DNA of 64,000 bases from Sphingomonas arvum. Lineage in GTDB: Bacteria > Pseudomonadota > Alphaproteobacteria > Sphingomonadales > Sphingomonadaceae. Position 1 is the stretch's first letter. The number at the start of each line of letters is the position of its first letter. The notes beneath the pieces were generated by a model. That model saw nothing but the letters and a program-made list of their open reading frames with translations. It did no database searches and was not told where the DNA came from. Shown piece by piece: positions 42,362 through 51,821 of the stretch. The stretch spans positions 1,014,317 to 1,078,316 of the forward strand of contig NZ_JAPDOB010000001.1 in assembly GCF_026013565.1 (NCBI RefSeq), in the 5' to 3' direction. The position numbers were made by a program, and so were the translations under genes.

Positions 42362-43087
42362 TCAGATCAAGCCGTCGGTCGGTAGGTGCAGCTTGATTGT
42401 GGTGCCGCCTGCAGGTCGGCTAATGACCTCGATGGTACCGCCAAGCTGATCGACGAAGGCCCGAACGCTACTTAGGCCCAGACCCGTGCCGCCCTGGTCC
42501 TTCTTGGTCGTGAAGAATGGTCGAAACGCCTGCCGGACCACCTCGGGCGGCATTCCGGTCCCATTGTCTGAGACGCTTATGACCACGCAAGATTCGGCTT
42601 GGCGGTGAAGGTGACAGGACCGAGCCTCGAACAATAGGACGCCGCCTTCGGGCATCGCATCCCGTGCATTGAGAGCCAGGTTTAGCAAGGCGTCTTCTAG
42701 CCGCTGTGGCGCGCAGTGAACGGGCGGGAGGCGGTCAGTGGTGAGAGTCTCAAGGCGGATATGCCCGCCAAGCGACAAGCGCAGCAACTCACTGAGCATG
42801 AGTATCGTCTCCCTCACGTCGACCTGGCGTTGCTCGGCGCCGGCGGCGGTAAGGAGGTGATTGGCCATTCTACTGGCACGCTCGACCGCCCGCGCTGCCG
42901 TAGCGGCGGTTCTCTGAATCTCCGGGCTGGAGTGATCGCAAAGCTCGCGATTGAGGAAGTGAAGAGCGCTCGCTGCGCACTGCATCATGTTTCGAAAGTC
43001 ATGTGCGAAGGTGAGCGGCAGTCGCCCCTCCGCGGCTCGGAAGGCTTCGCCACTCTCTTCGGTATAATGCTGTTGTTGTTCGGTCAT
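42362..43087 (-). CDS. soluble histidine kinase
   Basis: A 241-residue kinase with no sensor or membrane segment. The H-box is FAHDFRNMMQ; catalytic motifs are DALLNLALNARDAMPEGG (N box), VSVSDNGTGMP (G1) and GGTGLGLSSVRAFV (G2). The start at 43087 has GGGAGG at suitable distance; an upstream in-frame Met does not. No response regulator is adjacent. It is divergent from an AraC gene. It is more similar to the hybrid-kinase HDFNN type than to EnvZ-like kinases. Confidence 0.86.
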   Translation of the reverse strand: MTEQQQHYTEESGEAFRAAEGRLPLTFAHDFRNMMQCAASALHFLNRELCDHSSPEIQRTAATAARAVERASRMANHLLTAAGAEQRQVDVRETILMLSELLRLSLGGHIRLETLTTDRLPPVHCAPQRLEDALLNLALNARDAMPEGGVLLFEARSCHLHRQAESCVVISVSDNGTGMPPEVVRQAFRPFFTTKKDQGGTGLGLSSVRAFVDQLGGTIEVISRPAGGTTIKLHLPTDGLI

Positions 43088-43312
43088 TTCGTCTGGCCTC
43101 CCCAAGGCGGCTAATGCTGTCCGCGAGTGGAGTGGTGATGACCCTATGTTGCCGGTCGATCTTCTGTGTTCGCGTGGCCCTTTTGCGCCTGCACTGCTGA
43201 TACAGATCACTACGTTTCTTTACACCGTTTGACTCCGACTTTGCGTCCTTCGAGGCGACAAGGGCTCCTCGGCCGCGGAACGGAACCCGGCTTGTGGACA
43301 GGAGCCCAGTAC

Positions 43313-44245
43313 ATGTTCGCTGACCCTAGCAACGCACCACCTGGTCATCACTTTCCTCAACATCCCTCTTGGGGAAGGCCTAAGTTCGAACCCAGCGGAA
43401 CGATCGTTGCCGGACGCTGGACCGGTGTCGACCATGGCACGCATTCCCATGAGGCGCCGGCGAACGGCGCGTACCTTGCGGCGGCGGTATCGCTCCGCCC
43501 GGTCCAAGCCTCACTCTGGATTGGAGGCAAGCTCGCCTATGACGGTCGGCTCTCGAGCGGCATGATCTATGCGTGCCCACCGGCGACGGACGCACGAGCG
43601 CGCTTCGAGGGTCCTGCTGAGGAGCTGCAATTCTTCGTGCCGGTGCGCCTGTTGGAGCGCCTCGGCTGCCGCTGCTCACTCGAGCAACTTCGCGATAAGA
43701 TGGAGGCTCTTGCCAAGCCGTCCGTTGATCCATTGGCCGAGCGTCTCGCGATGACCCTTCTTCAGAACGCTGCCTCCTCATGCGAGGCTCAGACAGCCTT
43801 CGTCCGCGGTTTGGAGCAGGCGATTGTCGCCCGCCTTCTCTGGCTCAGCGAGATGCGGGTCGACGGACAGCCTGGCCAGAATGGCCTGCTGCACTGGCGA
43901 TTGAAGCGGGTCCTCAACCTCATCGAAACGCACTTGGGCGAGCCGCTACGGCTCGCAGACCTCGCCGCGGCAGCGGGTCTCAGCCGAATGCACTTCGCCG
44001 CACAATTCCGTCGGAGCCTGGGGGTCAGCCCCCACGAGTATCTTGTGAGGCGCCGCGTCGAACGCGCGCAGGAGCTATTGCGCGAAACGGACCTCCCGCT
44101 GGTCGAAGTTGCGCTCACCGTGGGCTTCCAGAACCAGGCTCATTTCACCACGGTGTTTCGGCGGCAGGCAGACCTCACGCCTGGCCGATGGCGCCAGCAG
44201 CAGCAGCTTTTCGGGCAGACGCAGCCGGGCAAGTTGGCCGCGTGA
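43313..44245 (+). CDS. AraC-family transcriptional regulator
   Basis: A 310-residue regulator starting at 43313 after AGGAG at 9 bp. Residues 1-190 are a cupin-like sensing domain without a recognised family. The AraC DNA-binding domain covers the last 100 residues: LRLADLAAAAGLSRMHFAAQFRR, VSPHEYLVRRRVERAQELLR, LVEVALTVGFQNQAHFTTVFRR. Divergent from the kinase gene, with a 225-bp space for both promoters. Confidence 0.9.
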   Translation: MFADPSNAPPGHHFPQHPSWGRPKFEPSGTIVAGRWTGVDHGTHSHEAPANGAYLAAAVSLRPVQASLWIGGKLAYDGRLSSGMIYACPPATDARARFEGPAEELQFFVPVRLLERLGCRCSLEQLRDKMEALAKPSVDPLAERLAMTLLQNAASSCEAQTAFVRGLEQAIVARLLWLSEMRVDGQPGQNGLLHWRLKRVLNLIETHLGEPLRLADLAAAAGLSRMHFAAQFRRSLGVSPHEYLVRRRVERAQELLRETDLPLVEVALTVGFQNQAHFTTVFRRQADLTPGRWRQQQQLFGQTQPGKLAA

Positions 44246-44343
44246 TCGTTCGAAAAGCGCTTAGCCATGCTGATCTGGAAGAGCAGCACCCGCGCTGGCG
44301 CTAGCGACCGTCTCATACATTTCACGAGAAAGGAGATGACGCG

Positions 44344-44991
44344 ATGAACGACAGCGACCCGCAACGAGTAGTCCGTGAAGAACTCGAATGGGAACCGAGC
44401 GTCGACGATGCACACATCGGTGTGAACGCTCGCGACGGCATCGTTACGCTCTCTGGAACTGTTAACACCTATGCGGAGAAGCTTGCCGCCGAGCGGGTCG
44501 CCGCACGCGTCGATGGCGTGAAGGCGATTGCTCAGGAACTTGAGGTTCGTGATGCCTTCATGCGCCCGGAGGGCGATGACGATGTAGCCCGGCGCTGCAC
44601 TGAAGCCCTCTCCTGGACCGTTACCCTGCCAAAGGACCGTGTGAAGGTCAGAGTCGAGCATGGTTGGGTAACCCTGAGCGGTGAGCTCGAGTGGAATTAC
44701 CAGCGCGAGGAGGCTTTTGAGGTCACCAGAAAGCTCCGCGGCGTCAAGGGCGTCATCAACAACATGACGCTCAAGCAGCGGCCGACACCGAGCGATTTTC
44801 GCGAGCGGATCAAGGCTGCGCTAGTGCGAAACGCGCAAATCGAGGCCAACGGCATCGCTATCCACACCGATGGCAGCAAGGTGACGCTGACCGAAACGGT
44901 CCCTCGGTGGTCTGAACGCTATGCCGCTGAGTACGCTGCCTGGGCAGCACCCGACGTGATGGATGTCGATGACCGTCTGACGGTCATCTGA
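44344..44991 (+). CDS. three-BON-domain protein (OsmY-like)
   Basis: A 215-residue protein made of three BON domains at about 5-70, 78-145 and 150-215: HIGVNARDGIVTLSGTV, VKVRVEHGWVTLSGELEW and IAIHTDGSKVTLTETVP. No signal peptide is seen, so it probably stays in the cytoplasm, unlike OsmY. AAGGAG precedes the start. It opens a stress-type gene group (next: general stress-like protein, Dps). Confidence 0.9.
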   Translation: MNDSDPQRVVREELEWEPSVDDAHIGVNARDGIVTLSGTVNTYAEKLAAERVAARVDGVKAIAQELEVRDAFMRPEGDDDVARRCTEALSWTVTLPKDRVKVRVEHGWVTLSGELEWNYQREEAFEVTRKLRGVKGVINNMTLKQRPTPSDFRERIKAALVRNAQIEANGIAIHTDGSKVTLTETVPRWSERYAAEYAAWAAPDVMDVDDRLTVI

Positions 44992-45034
44992 GGCTAGCTG
45001 GAGCGCCAAATCCCTTGGTCATGGAGAAACTCAC

Positions 45035-45565
45035 ATGCAACGCGAGCCACTGATTGTTGCCGTCTATGCATCGCATGGAGGCGCAGACAAAGGCGTGAAG
45101 ACCCTTGCTGAAGGCGGGTTGGACATGCGCCGCATCTCGATCGTCGGTCGGAACTATCACTCCGAAGAGCAGCCCCTCGGCTTTTTCAATTCCGGGGACA
45201 GGGTCCGCTTCTTCGGCAAACTAGGGGCCTTCTGGGGTACGATCGGAGGCATCCTGTTCGGCTCTTTCGTTCTGTTTGTGCCCATCCTTGGTCACCTTGT
45301 TATCCTTGGTCCGCTGGCCGCCACGCTGGTGAGCGGTACAGAGGGAGCGATCCTCGGCGGCGGTACCGGTGCGCTGATCGGAGCACTGTCTTCCATCGGC
45401 GTGCCTCGGGACTCTGCCATTCGCTACGAGGCCGCACTCAAGGCGGACAAGTTCCTGCTCGTTGTGCACGGTGATCAGCAAATGCTCGACAAGGCACGGA
45501 ACCTGCTACGCGAAACGGGCGCCGAGGCACTAGACGAACACCGCCCAGAGCCGGCTGCGGCCTGA
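45035..45565 (+). CDS. DUF1269/general-stress-like membrane protein
   Basis: A 176-residue protein. Residues 8-50 resemble an alpha/beta stress domain (VAVYASHGGADKGVKTL, ISIVGRNYHSEE). A Gly-rich hydrophobic region follows (GTIGGILFGSFVLFVPILGH then GAILGGGTGALIGALSSIGV). It ends with an ALKADKFLLVVHGD segment. Related proteins are induced under general stress; no enzymatic motif. It is 17 bp from Dps. Confidence 0.7.
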   Translation: MQREPLIVAVYASHGGADKGVKTLAEGGLDMRRISIVGRNYHSEEQPLGFFNSGDRVRFFGKLGAFWGTIGGILFGSFVLFVPILGHLVILGPLAATLVSGTEGAILGGGTGALIGALSSIGVPRDSAIRYEAALKADKFLLVVHGDQQMLDKARNLLRETGAEALDEHRPEPAAA

Positions 45566-45582
45566 TCAGGAGGCAAGCTCCC

Positions 45583-46095
45583 ATGACAGACGATGCACTT
45601 CTTGCGCCCAACGGCGTCGACACCGGCCGCGGACGCGAGAGCAACGGCCTCGTTGCTCCCATACCAGCCATCAACCGACTGCTTGCGGACGTCTTCACCC
45701 TGTACGTCAAAACCAAGAACTATCACTGGCACATGTCGGGGCCGCACTTTCGCGACTACCACCTCCTGCTCGATGAGCAGGCGAGCCAGCTGTTTGAAAT
45801 GACCGATGTGCTTGCCGAACGTGTCCGCAAGCTCGGGGGCCGGACGCTCACCTCGATCGGCAGCATCGCGAAGCTGCAACGGCTCGCGGACGACGATCGC
45901 AGCGACTGTGTGCCAGGACAGATGCTGCAAGCGCTGGCGGCGGATAATCGCCAGTTAGTTGAGTTCCTCCAAGAAGCGCACCGCTTGTGCGAGGACGAAG
46001 GCGACGTTGCCACCACGAGCCTGCTGGAGACCTATATCGACGAGGCCCAGCGCCGGATTTGGTTCCTCGCCGAAGCGGGCGGGACTGATCGCTAG
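45583..46095 (+). CDS. dps: Dps-type DNA-protecting ferritin
   Basis: A 170-residue Dps. The N-terminus is polar and could bind DNA. The ferroxidase residues are in YVKTKNYHWHMSGPHF and YHLLLDEQASQLFEMTDVLAERV, including the DxxxxxE pair. The four-helix bundle is complete and ends YIDEAQRRIWFLAEA. Located in a stress gene group; typical length is 150-170. It would bind iron and peroxide at dodecamer interfaces. Confidence 0.93.
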   Translation: MTDDALLAPNGVDTGRGRESNGLVAPIPAINRLLADVFTLYVKTKNYHWHMSGPHFRDYHLLLDEQASQLFEMTDVLAERVRKLGGRTLTSIGSIAKLQRLADDDRSDCVPGQMLQALAADNRQLVEFLQEAHRLCEDEGDVATTSLLETYIDEAQRRIWFLAEAGGTDR

Positions 46096-46113
46096 CAAGA
46101 AGGTTACAAAGCA

Positions 46114-46662
46114 ATGAGCAGGATATTCTTCTGCCTTCTACTCGCCTCGGCGAGCGGAGTTGCGCATGGGGCGCCGGTCAGTGACGCTACTGCGATCGCC
46201 TGGACTCGCCCGCAGGATCAGGTGGTCTCTCCCGAGATCCGGCCTGGCGAGCTCGCAACGCTGCTAAAGCCTGTCGACGCCTTTTACGGCTTCTGGGTCA
46301 ACGGCAGCCCCGATCTGCTCAGGGCGGCCCTTAGCCCTGAGTTTGTCGACCATACGCTTCCCCGCGGTCGGCCGCAGGGGCCCGCCGGGCCAGCTGCAGC
46401 TTCAAAGACCTTCCTGGCCGCCGTGCCCGATCTCAGGGTGACCGTCGTTCAGCGTCTAGTTGTGCGCGACCGAGTTGTGTCGCACCTTCGTTTCATTGGT
46501 TCTTTCACTGGCACCTTCGCCGGACGGAAGGGCAGGGGTGAGAAGGTTGATTTCATCGCAACCGACATCCTCCGGGTGCAGGATGGGTTGATCACTGACA
46601 ACTGGCATCTCGAGGACAATTTGACGTTCCTGCAGCAGATCGGGGCCATTCCGAAGAGCTAA
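46114..46662 (+). CDS. secreted SnoaL/NTF2-like protein
   Basis: A 182-residue exported protein (signal MSRIFFCLLLASASGVAHG). SnoaL-like features: FVDHTLPRGRPQGPAG, VTVVQRLVVRDRVVSHLRFIG, and FIATDILRVQDGLITDNWHLED. The family includes ester cyclases and many non-enzymes. It lies 18 bp after dps and ends before a bidirectional terminator shared with the convergent oxalate decarboxylase-like gene. Confidence 0.82.
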   Translation: MSRIFFCLLLASASGVAHGAPVSDATAIAWTRPQDQVVSPEIRPGELATLLKPVDAFYGFWVNGSPDLLRAALSPEFVDHTLPRGRPQGPAGPAAASKTFLAAVPDLRVTVVQRLVVRDRVVSHLRFIGSFTGTFAGRKGRGEKVDFIATDILRVQDGLITDNWHLEDNLTFLQQIGAIPKS

Positions 46663-46680
46663 TGCATGGGCTGAAGGGAA

Positions 46681-46711
46681 GGCGGGCGGTGCTCCGGGAG
46701 CGCCGCCCGCC
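46681..46711. terminator. bidirectional terminator between convergent genes
   Basis: GGCGGGCGGTGCTC (46681-46694) pairs with GAGCGCCGCCCGCC (46698-46711), 14 bp with one G-T position and a 3-base loop, followed by TCTTAT. It serves the secreted SnoaL-like gene (+) and the bicupin gene (-). The hairpin is one of the strongest in the window. Confidence 0.82.
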
Positions 46712-46719
46712 TCTTATCG

Positions 46720-47943
46720 TCAAAGCGGGACGATCCCGCGGTTGCCTTTGGCCAGCGAGGCGACTTCCTCCGCCGATAGGTTGAAGTGCTGCATCACTAG
46801 CGCCGGCGGCGTGTGCGAAAGCCAATCGGCCAGCGATACCTCAAGGTACTCAGGCGCGCGGAAGATCTCCATGAACTTCAACACGTCGCGACCAGTATTC
46901 TCGACATAATGGCCGAGATTGCGCTTCACCAAGCCGACGTCGCCGGCTCGGAAGTCGGTCGTCGTAGCCTTGGGGCCGGTATCGAACACCGTCATTCGGG
47001 CTTCGCCTTGAAGGTAATATTGCCACTCGTCGGCATTCGGGTGCCAGTGCAACTCGCGCATACCGCCGGGCTCAATGGTCACCATCGCTGCCGCGATCGT
47101 CTTGGACGCGCGGAAGTTGTGGCTATCCGCAATCTGGATCTGACCGCCGCAGTTGCGCCGGACGGGTTCGGACCGTGACAGCCGATAAATTACTGGTTCG
47201 GCCTTCGGCTGTGCGCCGACTGCGGCCTGGTCGGCCGCAAGGCTGCCCGGCTCCTGCCCCTGGAATATCCATAGTGAGTGCAGGGGCATGTTGCGGAAAG
47301 TGGACTCCGGCACTCCGAAGTTCTTGGCGAGCACATCGAGGGGAACGTGCGCCAGAAAATCGGTCACGAGGAGTGTGTTGCTCTCCGACTGCTCGCCGCC
47401 GTCGAATGCAAGGACGAATTCGGCTCCGTCAGGCCCCAGTCCCTGCAGGGAGTGCGGACAGCCTGCCGGGAAGTACCAAAGGTCGCCGGCTTCCACGTCC
47501 TCGACGCTTGGCACCCCTTTGAAATCGAGAGTGGTTACCCGGCAGTGTCCGCGCGTCATTATCGCCCACTCGGCGGTCTGGTGCCAGTGCAGCTCCCGTA
47601 CGCCGCCGGGAGCAAGATGCATGTTCACGCCGGCGATTTCTTCGGAAAGGGCAAAATCATCTGCCGTTATCTCCCGCGCCCAGCCGCCACGCTGAATGCG
47701 CTTCGGTGAGATGTTGAAGGATGACCAGAAGAATGGCTGGGTCTTAATATCCGTCGGAGGTGGGCTGGCCTGGGAGGGGAATTGCCGCTCCATCGTGACG
47801 TTCTGAGGCCCGGCGCTGCGAAGGCTCTCTGGAACATCGCGGACGTTTACCGCTCCTTCTGCTGGCAAGTCCGGATTGCCAGGCGAGGGCACCTCATGCC
47901 CGATCTCCTCGATTGGTTCGTGCGGGTGGGACTTATCAATCAT
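46720..47943 (-). CDS. oxdC: oxalate decarboxylase-type bicupin
   Basis: A 407-residue bicupin. Both manganese sites are present: ELHWHQTAEWAIMTRG with CPHSL in the first cupin, and ELHWHPNADEWQYYLQG with LGHYVEN in the second. The lid segment SESNTLLVTDFLAH corresponds to the SENST loop of Bacillus OxdC and keeps the Glu required for decarboxylation. This favours oxalate decarboxylase (oxalate to formate and CO2) over oxidase. No signal peptide. Overlaps the upstream DUF1275 gene by 8 bp. Confidence 0.88.
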   Translation of the reverse strand: MIDKSHPHEPIEEIGHEVPSPGNPDLPAEGAVNVRDVPESLRSAGPQNVTMERQFPSQASPPPTDIKTQPFFWSSFNISPKRIQRGGWAREITADDFALSEEIAGVNMHLAPGGVRELHWHQTAEWAIMTRGHCRVTTLDFKGVPSVEDVEAGDLWYFPAGCPHSLQGLGPDGAEFVLAFDGGEQSESNTLLVTDFLAHVPLDVLAKNFGVPESTFRNMPLHSLWIFQGQEPGSLAADQAAVGAQPKAEPVIYRLSRSEPVRRNCGGQIQIADSHNFRASKTIAAAMVTIEPGGMRELHWHPNADEWQYYLQGEARMTVFDTGPKATTTDFRAGDVGLVKRNLGHYVENTGRDVLKFMEIFRAPEYLEVSLADWLSHTPPALVMQHFNLSAEEVASLAKGNRGIVPL

Positions 47944-48610
47944 GGTGGTCGTGACCTCCTTTGTTGAGTGGCGCCTGGCGTTGGGAGCGGAGACGCGCGG
48001 GGATCAGCAGCGCGCTGCCGATAGCGGGAAAGAGGAAGGCGACGGCGCCGAGCGCGTGAGCCGTCGTGCAGCCAGCGACAGCTCCGGTCACGAAGAACAG
48101 CCATTGACCCGCGTTATCGGCAATGTTGCCCGGCCGGCGTTGCAAGCGATCAGCCAGTGCCTGGCCAAGGCGGACCAGAGCGCCGGTCACCATGGTGCCA
48201 ACCGGCACCCGATTGACCTCATGAAGCGGCGCATTGAGCATGCCCATCGCCACCAGGGCGCAGAGTAGTGCGGGAAATCGACTGGCGCCGGATCCTAGCA
48301 GTGCCGCGGCAAAGAGGAGCGCAGAGGTGAGGCCGAACACGAATGTGTTGCCATTGCTTGTTGCTTCACTCTGAAGAAGGCGCCCAAGCATCGCGCCGAA
48401 CACGAATACTACCGCTGGGAGCAGGTATGTCGTTGCGTGAGCAAGTTTGAGGACTGACAGGGCAGCCGCGAGCTGCGTCGTATCTCCGCTCATGAAGGAG
48501 ACAAAGATCCCTGCGAACAGCAGGAACCCGGCACCGTCGGTCCAGCCGGCCACGGCGAGAACGAAGAAAGCTTCGGCGCGCTGGCCCAATAGGGTGGGCG
48601 TATCGCTCAT
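47936..48610 (-). CDS. DUF1275 (YoaK) family membrane protein
   Basis: A 224-residue protein starting MSDTPTLLG, with six helices. YoaK features are AVAGWTDGAGFLLFAGIFVSFMSGDTTQLA and LNAPLHEVNRVPVGTMVTGALVRLGQAL. Function is unknown in general; here it is coupled to the oxalate decarboxylase, so export or import of a carboxylate is possible (inference). Confidence 0.88.
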   Translation of the reverse strand: MSDTPTLLGQRAEAFFVLAVAGWTDGAGFLLFAGIFVSFMSGDTTQLAAALSVLKLAHATTYLLPAVVFVFGAMLGRLLQSEATSNGNTFVFGLTSALLFAAALLGSGASRFPALLCALVAMGMLNAPLHEVNRVPVGTMVTGALVRLGQALADRLQRRPGNIADNAGQWLFFVTGAVAGCTTAHALGAVAFLFPAIGSALLIPARLRSQRQAPLNKGGHDHHD

Positions 48611-48765
48611 GGAGGGGGAGGTACGCCCGCTGCCTGTCGTTCTCTTTCGCAACCGAACGACCGGGCTCCGCGGGTGGGCGACTACGTAAGTTCAGGGCGT
48701 AAACAGAAGATTGCAGAGCATCATTGTCGCCAAGTGCAAGGGTCATAGCGAATGGTGCTTTCCGC

Positions 48766-49830
48766 ATGTCCGAGCCTGTCCGAAGCTGCGATCGCCGGGG
48801 CTTTATGCGCGGCGCTGGTCAACTTTCCTTGGTAGCAAGCGGAGCTGGGCTGCTTGGACTCCCCGCGCAGGCGGCTCAACCGACCAGCCTTGAGAACGAG
48901 AAGGCTGAAGAGCCTCTTGCCGAAGCGACGATCAACGCGCTCGAGGGCGCCTACGGCGTTCACCCCAAGCAGCGCCGCAATCACACCAAGGACGTTGGCG
49001 CGCTGGGAATCTTCACCGGCAATCCGGAAGTGCAGCGCTGGTCCAAATCTCGGCTTTTCTCAGGAGAGGCCACCCACGTAGTTGGTCGCTTTTCGATAGC
49101 TGGTGGCGATCCGAAGGTGAAGGACTCCGATCGGAGCCCTCGCGGACTGGCGCTAGAGTTCCGCATCCCTGACGGAAGCCTGCATCACATGACGATGCTG
49201 AACACCCCAATGTTCTTCGCGCAGGTGCCGCAGACGTTTCTTGACAAGTTCATCGCCCTGGCTGTCGATCCCACCACGGGGAAGGCGGACCCGGCTCGGT
49301 TTGCCGCCTTCAACGCCAGCCACCCGGATACCCGAGGACAGGTCAAGTTCCTGACCGACAACAATCCTCCGCGCAGCTACTCGGAAGAAGCGTATTTCGG
49401 CATCCACACCTTCTTTGTCGCCAACAAGGCCGGGCAGAGGCAGAAGGTGAAGTTCCACTTCGAACCGCGAGACGAAATCCACCGCCTGACGGATCAGCAG
49501 ATGAACTCACTGCCCGATCACTTCCTTGAGGCCGCACTATCGGAGCGGCTTCGCCGTGGACCTGCTGAATGGGATCTAATCCTCACCTTGGGTGAGCCGC
49601 AGGACGAAGAGATCAACCCTACGCTCTTGTGGCCGAGCAATCGACCCAAGATCAAGGCAGGAAGGCTCCGCTTGCATTCGTCGGCCAGCTCCGAGCAGGC
49701 CGGCAGTTCCAAGATCAACTTCGATCCCTTGATGCTCAGCGATGGCTTCGAGGCGAGTTCAGACCCCATCCTGCTGTTCCGTTCCCCTTCCTACGCGGTC
49801 TCTCATGGCCGCCGCCTGCAGGAGGCCTGA
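48766..49830 (+). CDS. catalase-related peroxidase, Tat-exported (SrpA-like)
   Basis: A 354-residue haem protein starting MSEPVRSCDRRGFMRG with a twin-arginine signal. The catalase-like core includes VVGRFSIAGGDPKVKD, SPRGLALEFRIPDGS and MLNTPMFFAQVPQTF; the haem ligand region RSPSYAVSHGRRLQE is near the C-terminus. It is much shorter than true catalases, as is usual for the periplasmic subfamily. A DUF302 gene follows 4 bp later. Confidence 0.9.
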   Translation: MSEPVRSCDRRGFMRGAGQLSLVASGAGLLGLPAQAAQPTSLENEKAEEPLAEATINALEGAYGVHPKQRRNHTKDVGALGIFTGNPEVQRWSKSRLFSGEATHVVGRFSIAGGDPKVKDSDRSPRGLALEFRIPDGSLHHMTMLNTPMFFAQVPQTFLDKFIALAVDPTTGKADPARFAAFNASHPDTRGQVKFLTDNNPPRSYSEEAYFGIHTFFVANKAGQRQKVKFHFEPRDEIHRLTDQQMNSLPDHFLEAALSERLRRGPAEWDLILTLGEPQDEEINPTLLWPSNRPKIKAGRLRLHSSASSEQAGSSKINFDPLMLSDGFEASSDPILLFRSPSYAVSHGRRLQEA

Positions 49831-49834
49831 CTAT

Positions 49835-50233
49835 ATGACGCCAGTTCCAGGATTGATCGTCCGCCGCAGCACCCGCAGCTTTGCCGAGGCACTTGCCGGC
49901 GCCGTAGGAGCGCTCCAGCGGGCGAATGTGCCGTTGCTGGCCACCATCGATCACAGCAAGACCGCGGCAAAGGCCGGCCTGAGCCTGCGGCCGACAACCG
50001 TGCTGATCTTTGGCAACCCAAAGGGAGGTACACCGCTGATGCGGGTACTTCCCACCAGTGCGATCGAACTACCGCTGAAGCTTCTGGTGTGGGAGGATCC
50101 GGCCGCGGGTGTGTGGCTTGCTGCCGATGATCCCGAGTGGATTGCAGAACGGCATGGGAGCGGTGCGCCGCATCCGGAACTGATTGCACCTTTGCAGGCC
50201 CTGACTGAGCAGGTCCTACTCAGCGCTGCGTAG
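49835..50233 (+). CDS. DUF302 family protein
   Basis: A 132-residue protein starting MTPVPGLIVRRSTRS and containing VPLLATIDHSKTAAKAGL, RPTTVLIFGNPKGGTPLM and LPLKLLVWEDPAAGVWL, the classical DUF302 block. Unknown function; the fold may bind a small ligand. It lies 4 bp after the peroxidase, hence co-transcribed. Confidence 0.9.
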   Translation: MTPVPGLIVRRSTRSFAEALAGAVGALQRANVPLLATIDHSKTAAKAGLSLRPTTVLIFGNPKGGTPLMRVLPTSAIELPLKLLVWEDPAAGVWLAADDPEWIAERHGSGAPHPELIAPLQALTEQVLLSAA

Positions 50234-50366
50234 CGATCAGGCGAGTCGAGCAGCGTGCTGAGCACCCTCTCTGTGCTGGCTGCTGGTCGACAATCTGCTT
50301 GGCTCGCATTCGCGTGAGCCCGCGTCTCATCGCTCGACGCAAGGTGCCTGCGATCCCCTGAGCCGC

Positions 50367-51821
50367 TTAGCGGGCCTCCTCGCCGGCGGCGGCGATCTCT
50401 GACTGCACCTGCACTGGAGCCGCATAGGTGTCCGCCGTACCCGGTGCGATGACCAGATAACGACGGCTGTCGATTTGCTCGGCTTGAACGATCTGCCGGA
50501 TTGGCCCGGCCGCATTGACGATTGCCGCTCCGGCGGGATTGGTGGTGAATTGCGCTAGCGGCTCGAGTGGGCCGGTACCGTCTGATCGTAAAGCCAGTGC
50601 CAGGACGTAATTCGATTTGGGCTGCAGACCACCCACGGCTGCCTGCAACATCTGTATCTGACCCTGGTCGAAGAGCGTAATCTGGGATCGGCCAGTGCCG
50701 GTCAGCTGCAGCAGCACCTTCCGACCAGCAACGCCGAGGGGCTGAAGGTTCGCTAGTCCGTCGCCTTCCGGCACAGCGCCCGGAATATAGGCAACTCCCT
50801 GGGGACCTTGGCCGATCGGGATGGTCGCGACCACCTTGTTCGTCATCGTATCGATCGCTGCGACCTCGTCGCCATTCTCGATGCCAACGTAGATGCGGCT
50901 GCCGTCGCCCGAGGGCCATAAGCCATGCGGCATGGATCCCACCTTGATGCTTGCGACTTGGGCGAAATCGGTCGTGCGATAGACCTTGACCAGGTCTTCA
51001 GTGCCGACGGTCACGTAGGCAAACTGCCCGTTGGCGTTTCGGACTATGTTCACATGATTGGTGATTGCGCCCGTATCGATTGTGGTCAGGGTATCAAACG
51101 GCGGCCGAGCGTTGAACACGCTCACTTTCCCGACGTCTTTGAGCGTGAACCAAACCTGTTTGCCGTCCGGGGTAGCCGCAATGTCCGGGCAGAATGGACT
51201 GGGCTGCTTCACGCGTCCCACGATCTTCCGACTTCTGGTCTCGATAACAACTGTCTCCGGCGAGAAGCTGGAGCAGACATATCCATAGCGTCCATCGGGT
51301 GAGAAGATCGTCATCCCCGGGCCGTTCGGTACCGTAATGCGGGCCACCTCGCGGTAGTCATGCCCGTCGAGCACCGCGATGTAATCTTGCCCACGAACGC
51401 TCACCCACACTTCGCGACCATCAGGCGTGAAAAAGGCCTCGTGCGGCGAACGTCCGACGTAGGTCGTGTGCTTGACCTTGTTCGTGGCGGTATCGATGAA
51501 GGTGACCGAGTTACTTCCGATCGAGACTACGGCGAGAGTTCGACGATCAGGTGCGAAGCCCATTCCATGAACAAGCAACTGCCCACGATAGAGTGGGCTG
51601 AGGTTTGCTGGCGTGGGATCGCCGAGCCGGATCACTCCCAGGAGCCTATTGCTGAAGGGATCGATGACCGAAACGGTGTTCGAGAATTGATCCGAAGTAT
51701 AGAAGCGATCGCGATTGCTGATCGGAGTCGCTGGCGCTGACTGAGCAAAGGGGACCTGATCAGCGAGTGCAGGCGCAGCGGACGCAAGAAACGCGAGCCC
51801 CGATAGCAACTGCCTCATCAT
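50367..51821 (-). CDS. exported YVTN beta-propeller protein
   Basis: A 484-residue exported protein (signal MMRQLLSGLAFLASAAPALA). The 40-350 part is a YVTN/cytochrome d1-like propeller with repeats such as FYTSDQFSNTVSVIDPFSNR, SVTFIDTATNKVKH and EVAAIDTMTNKVVATIPI. The C-terminal 130 residues form a separate beta domain. It overlaps the upstream DUF305 gene by 4 bp. Metal or electron-carrier functions are known for propellers, but no ligand residues are clear. Confidence 0.85.
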   Translation of the reverse strand: MMRQLLSGLAFLASAAPALADQVPFAQSAPATPISNRDRFYTSDQFSNTVSVIDPFSNRLLGVIRLGDPTPANLSPLYRGQLLVHGMGFAPDRRTLAVVSIGSNSVTFIDTATNKVKHTTYVGRSPHEAFFTPDGREVWVSVRGQDYIAVLDGHDYREVARITVPNGPGMTIFSPDGRYGYVCSSFSPETVVIETRSRKIVGRVKQPSPFCPDIAATPDGKQVWFTLKDVGKVSVFNARPPFDTLTTIDTGAITNHVNIVRNANGQFAYVTVGTEDLVKVYRTTDFAQVASIKVGSMPHGLWPSGDGSRIYVGIENGDEVAAIDTMTNKVVATIPIGQGPQGVAYIPGAVPEGDGLANLQPLGVAGRKVLLQLTGTGRSQITLFDQGQIQMLQAAVGGLQPKSNYVLALALRSDGTGPLEPLAQFTTNPAGAAIVNAAGPIRQIVQAEQIDSRRYLVIAPGTADTYAAPVQVQSEIAAAGEEAR

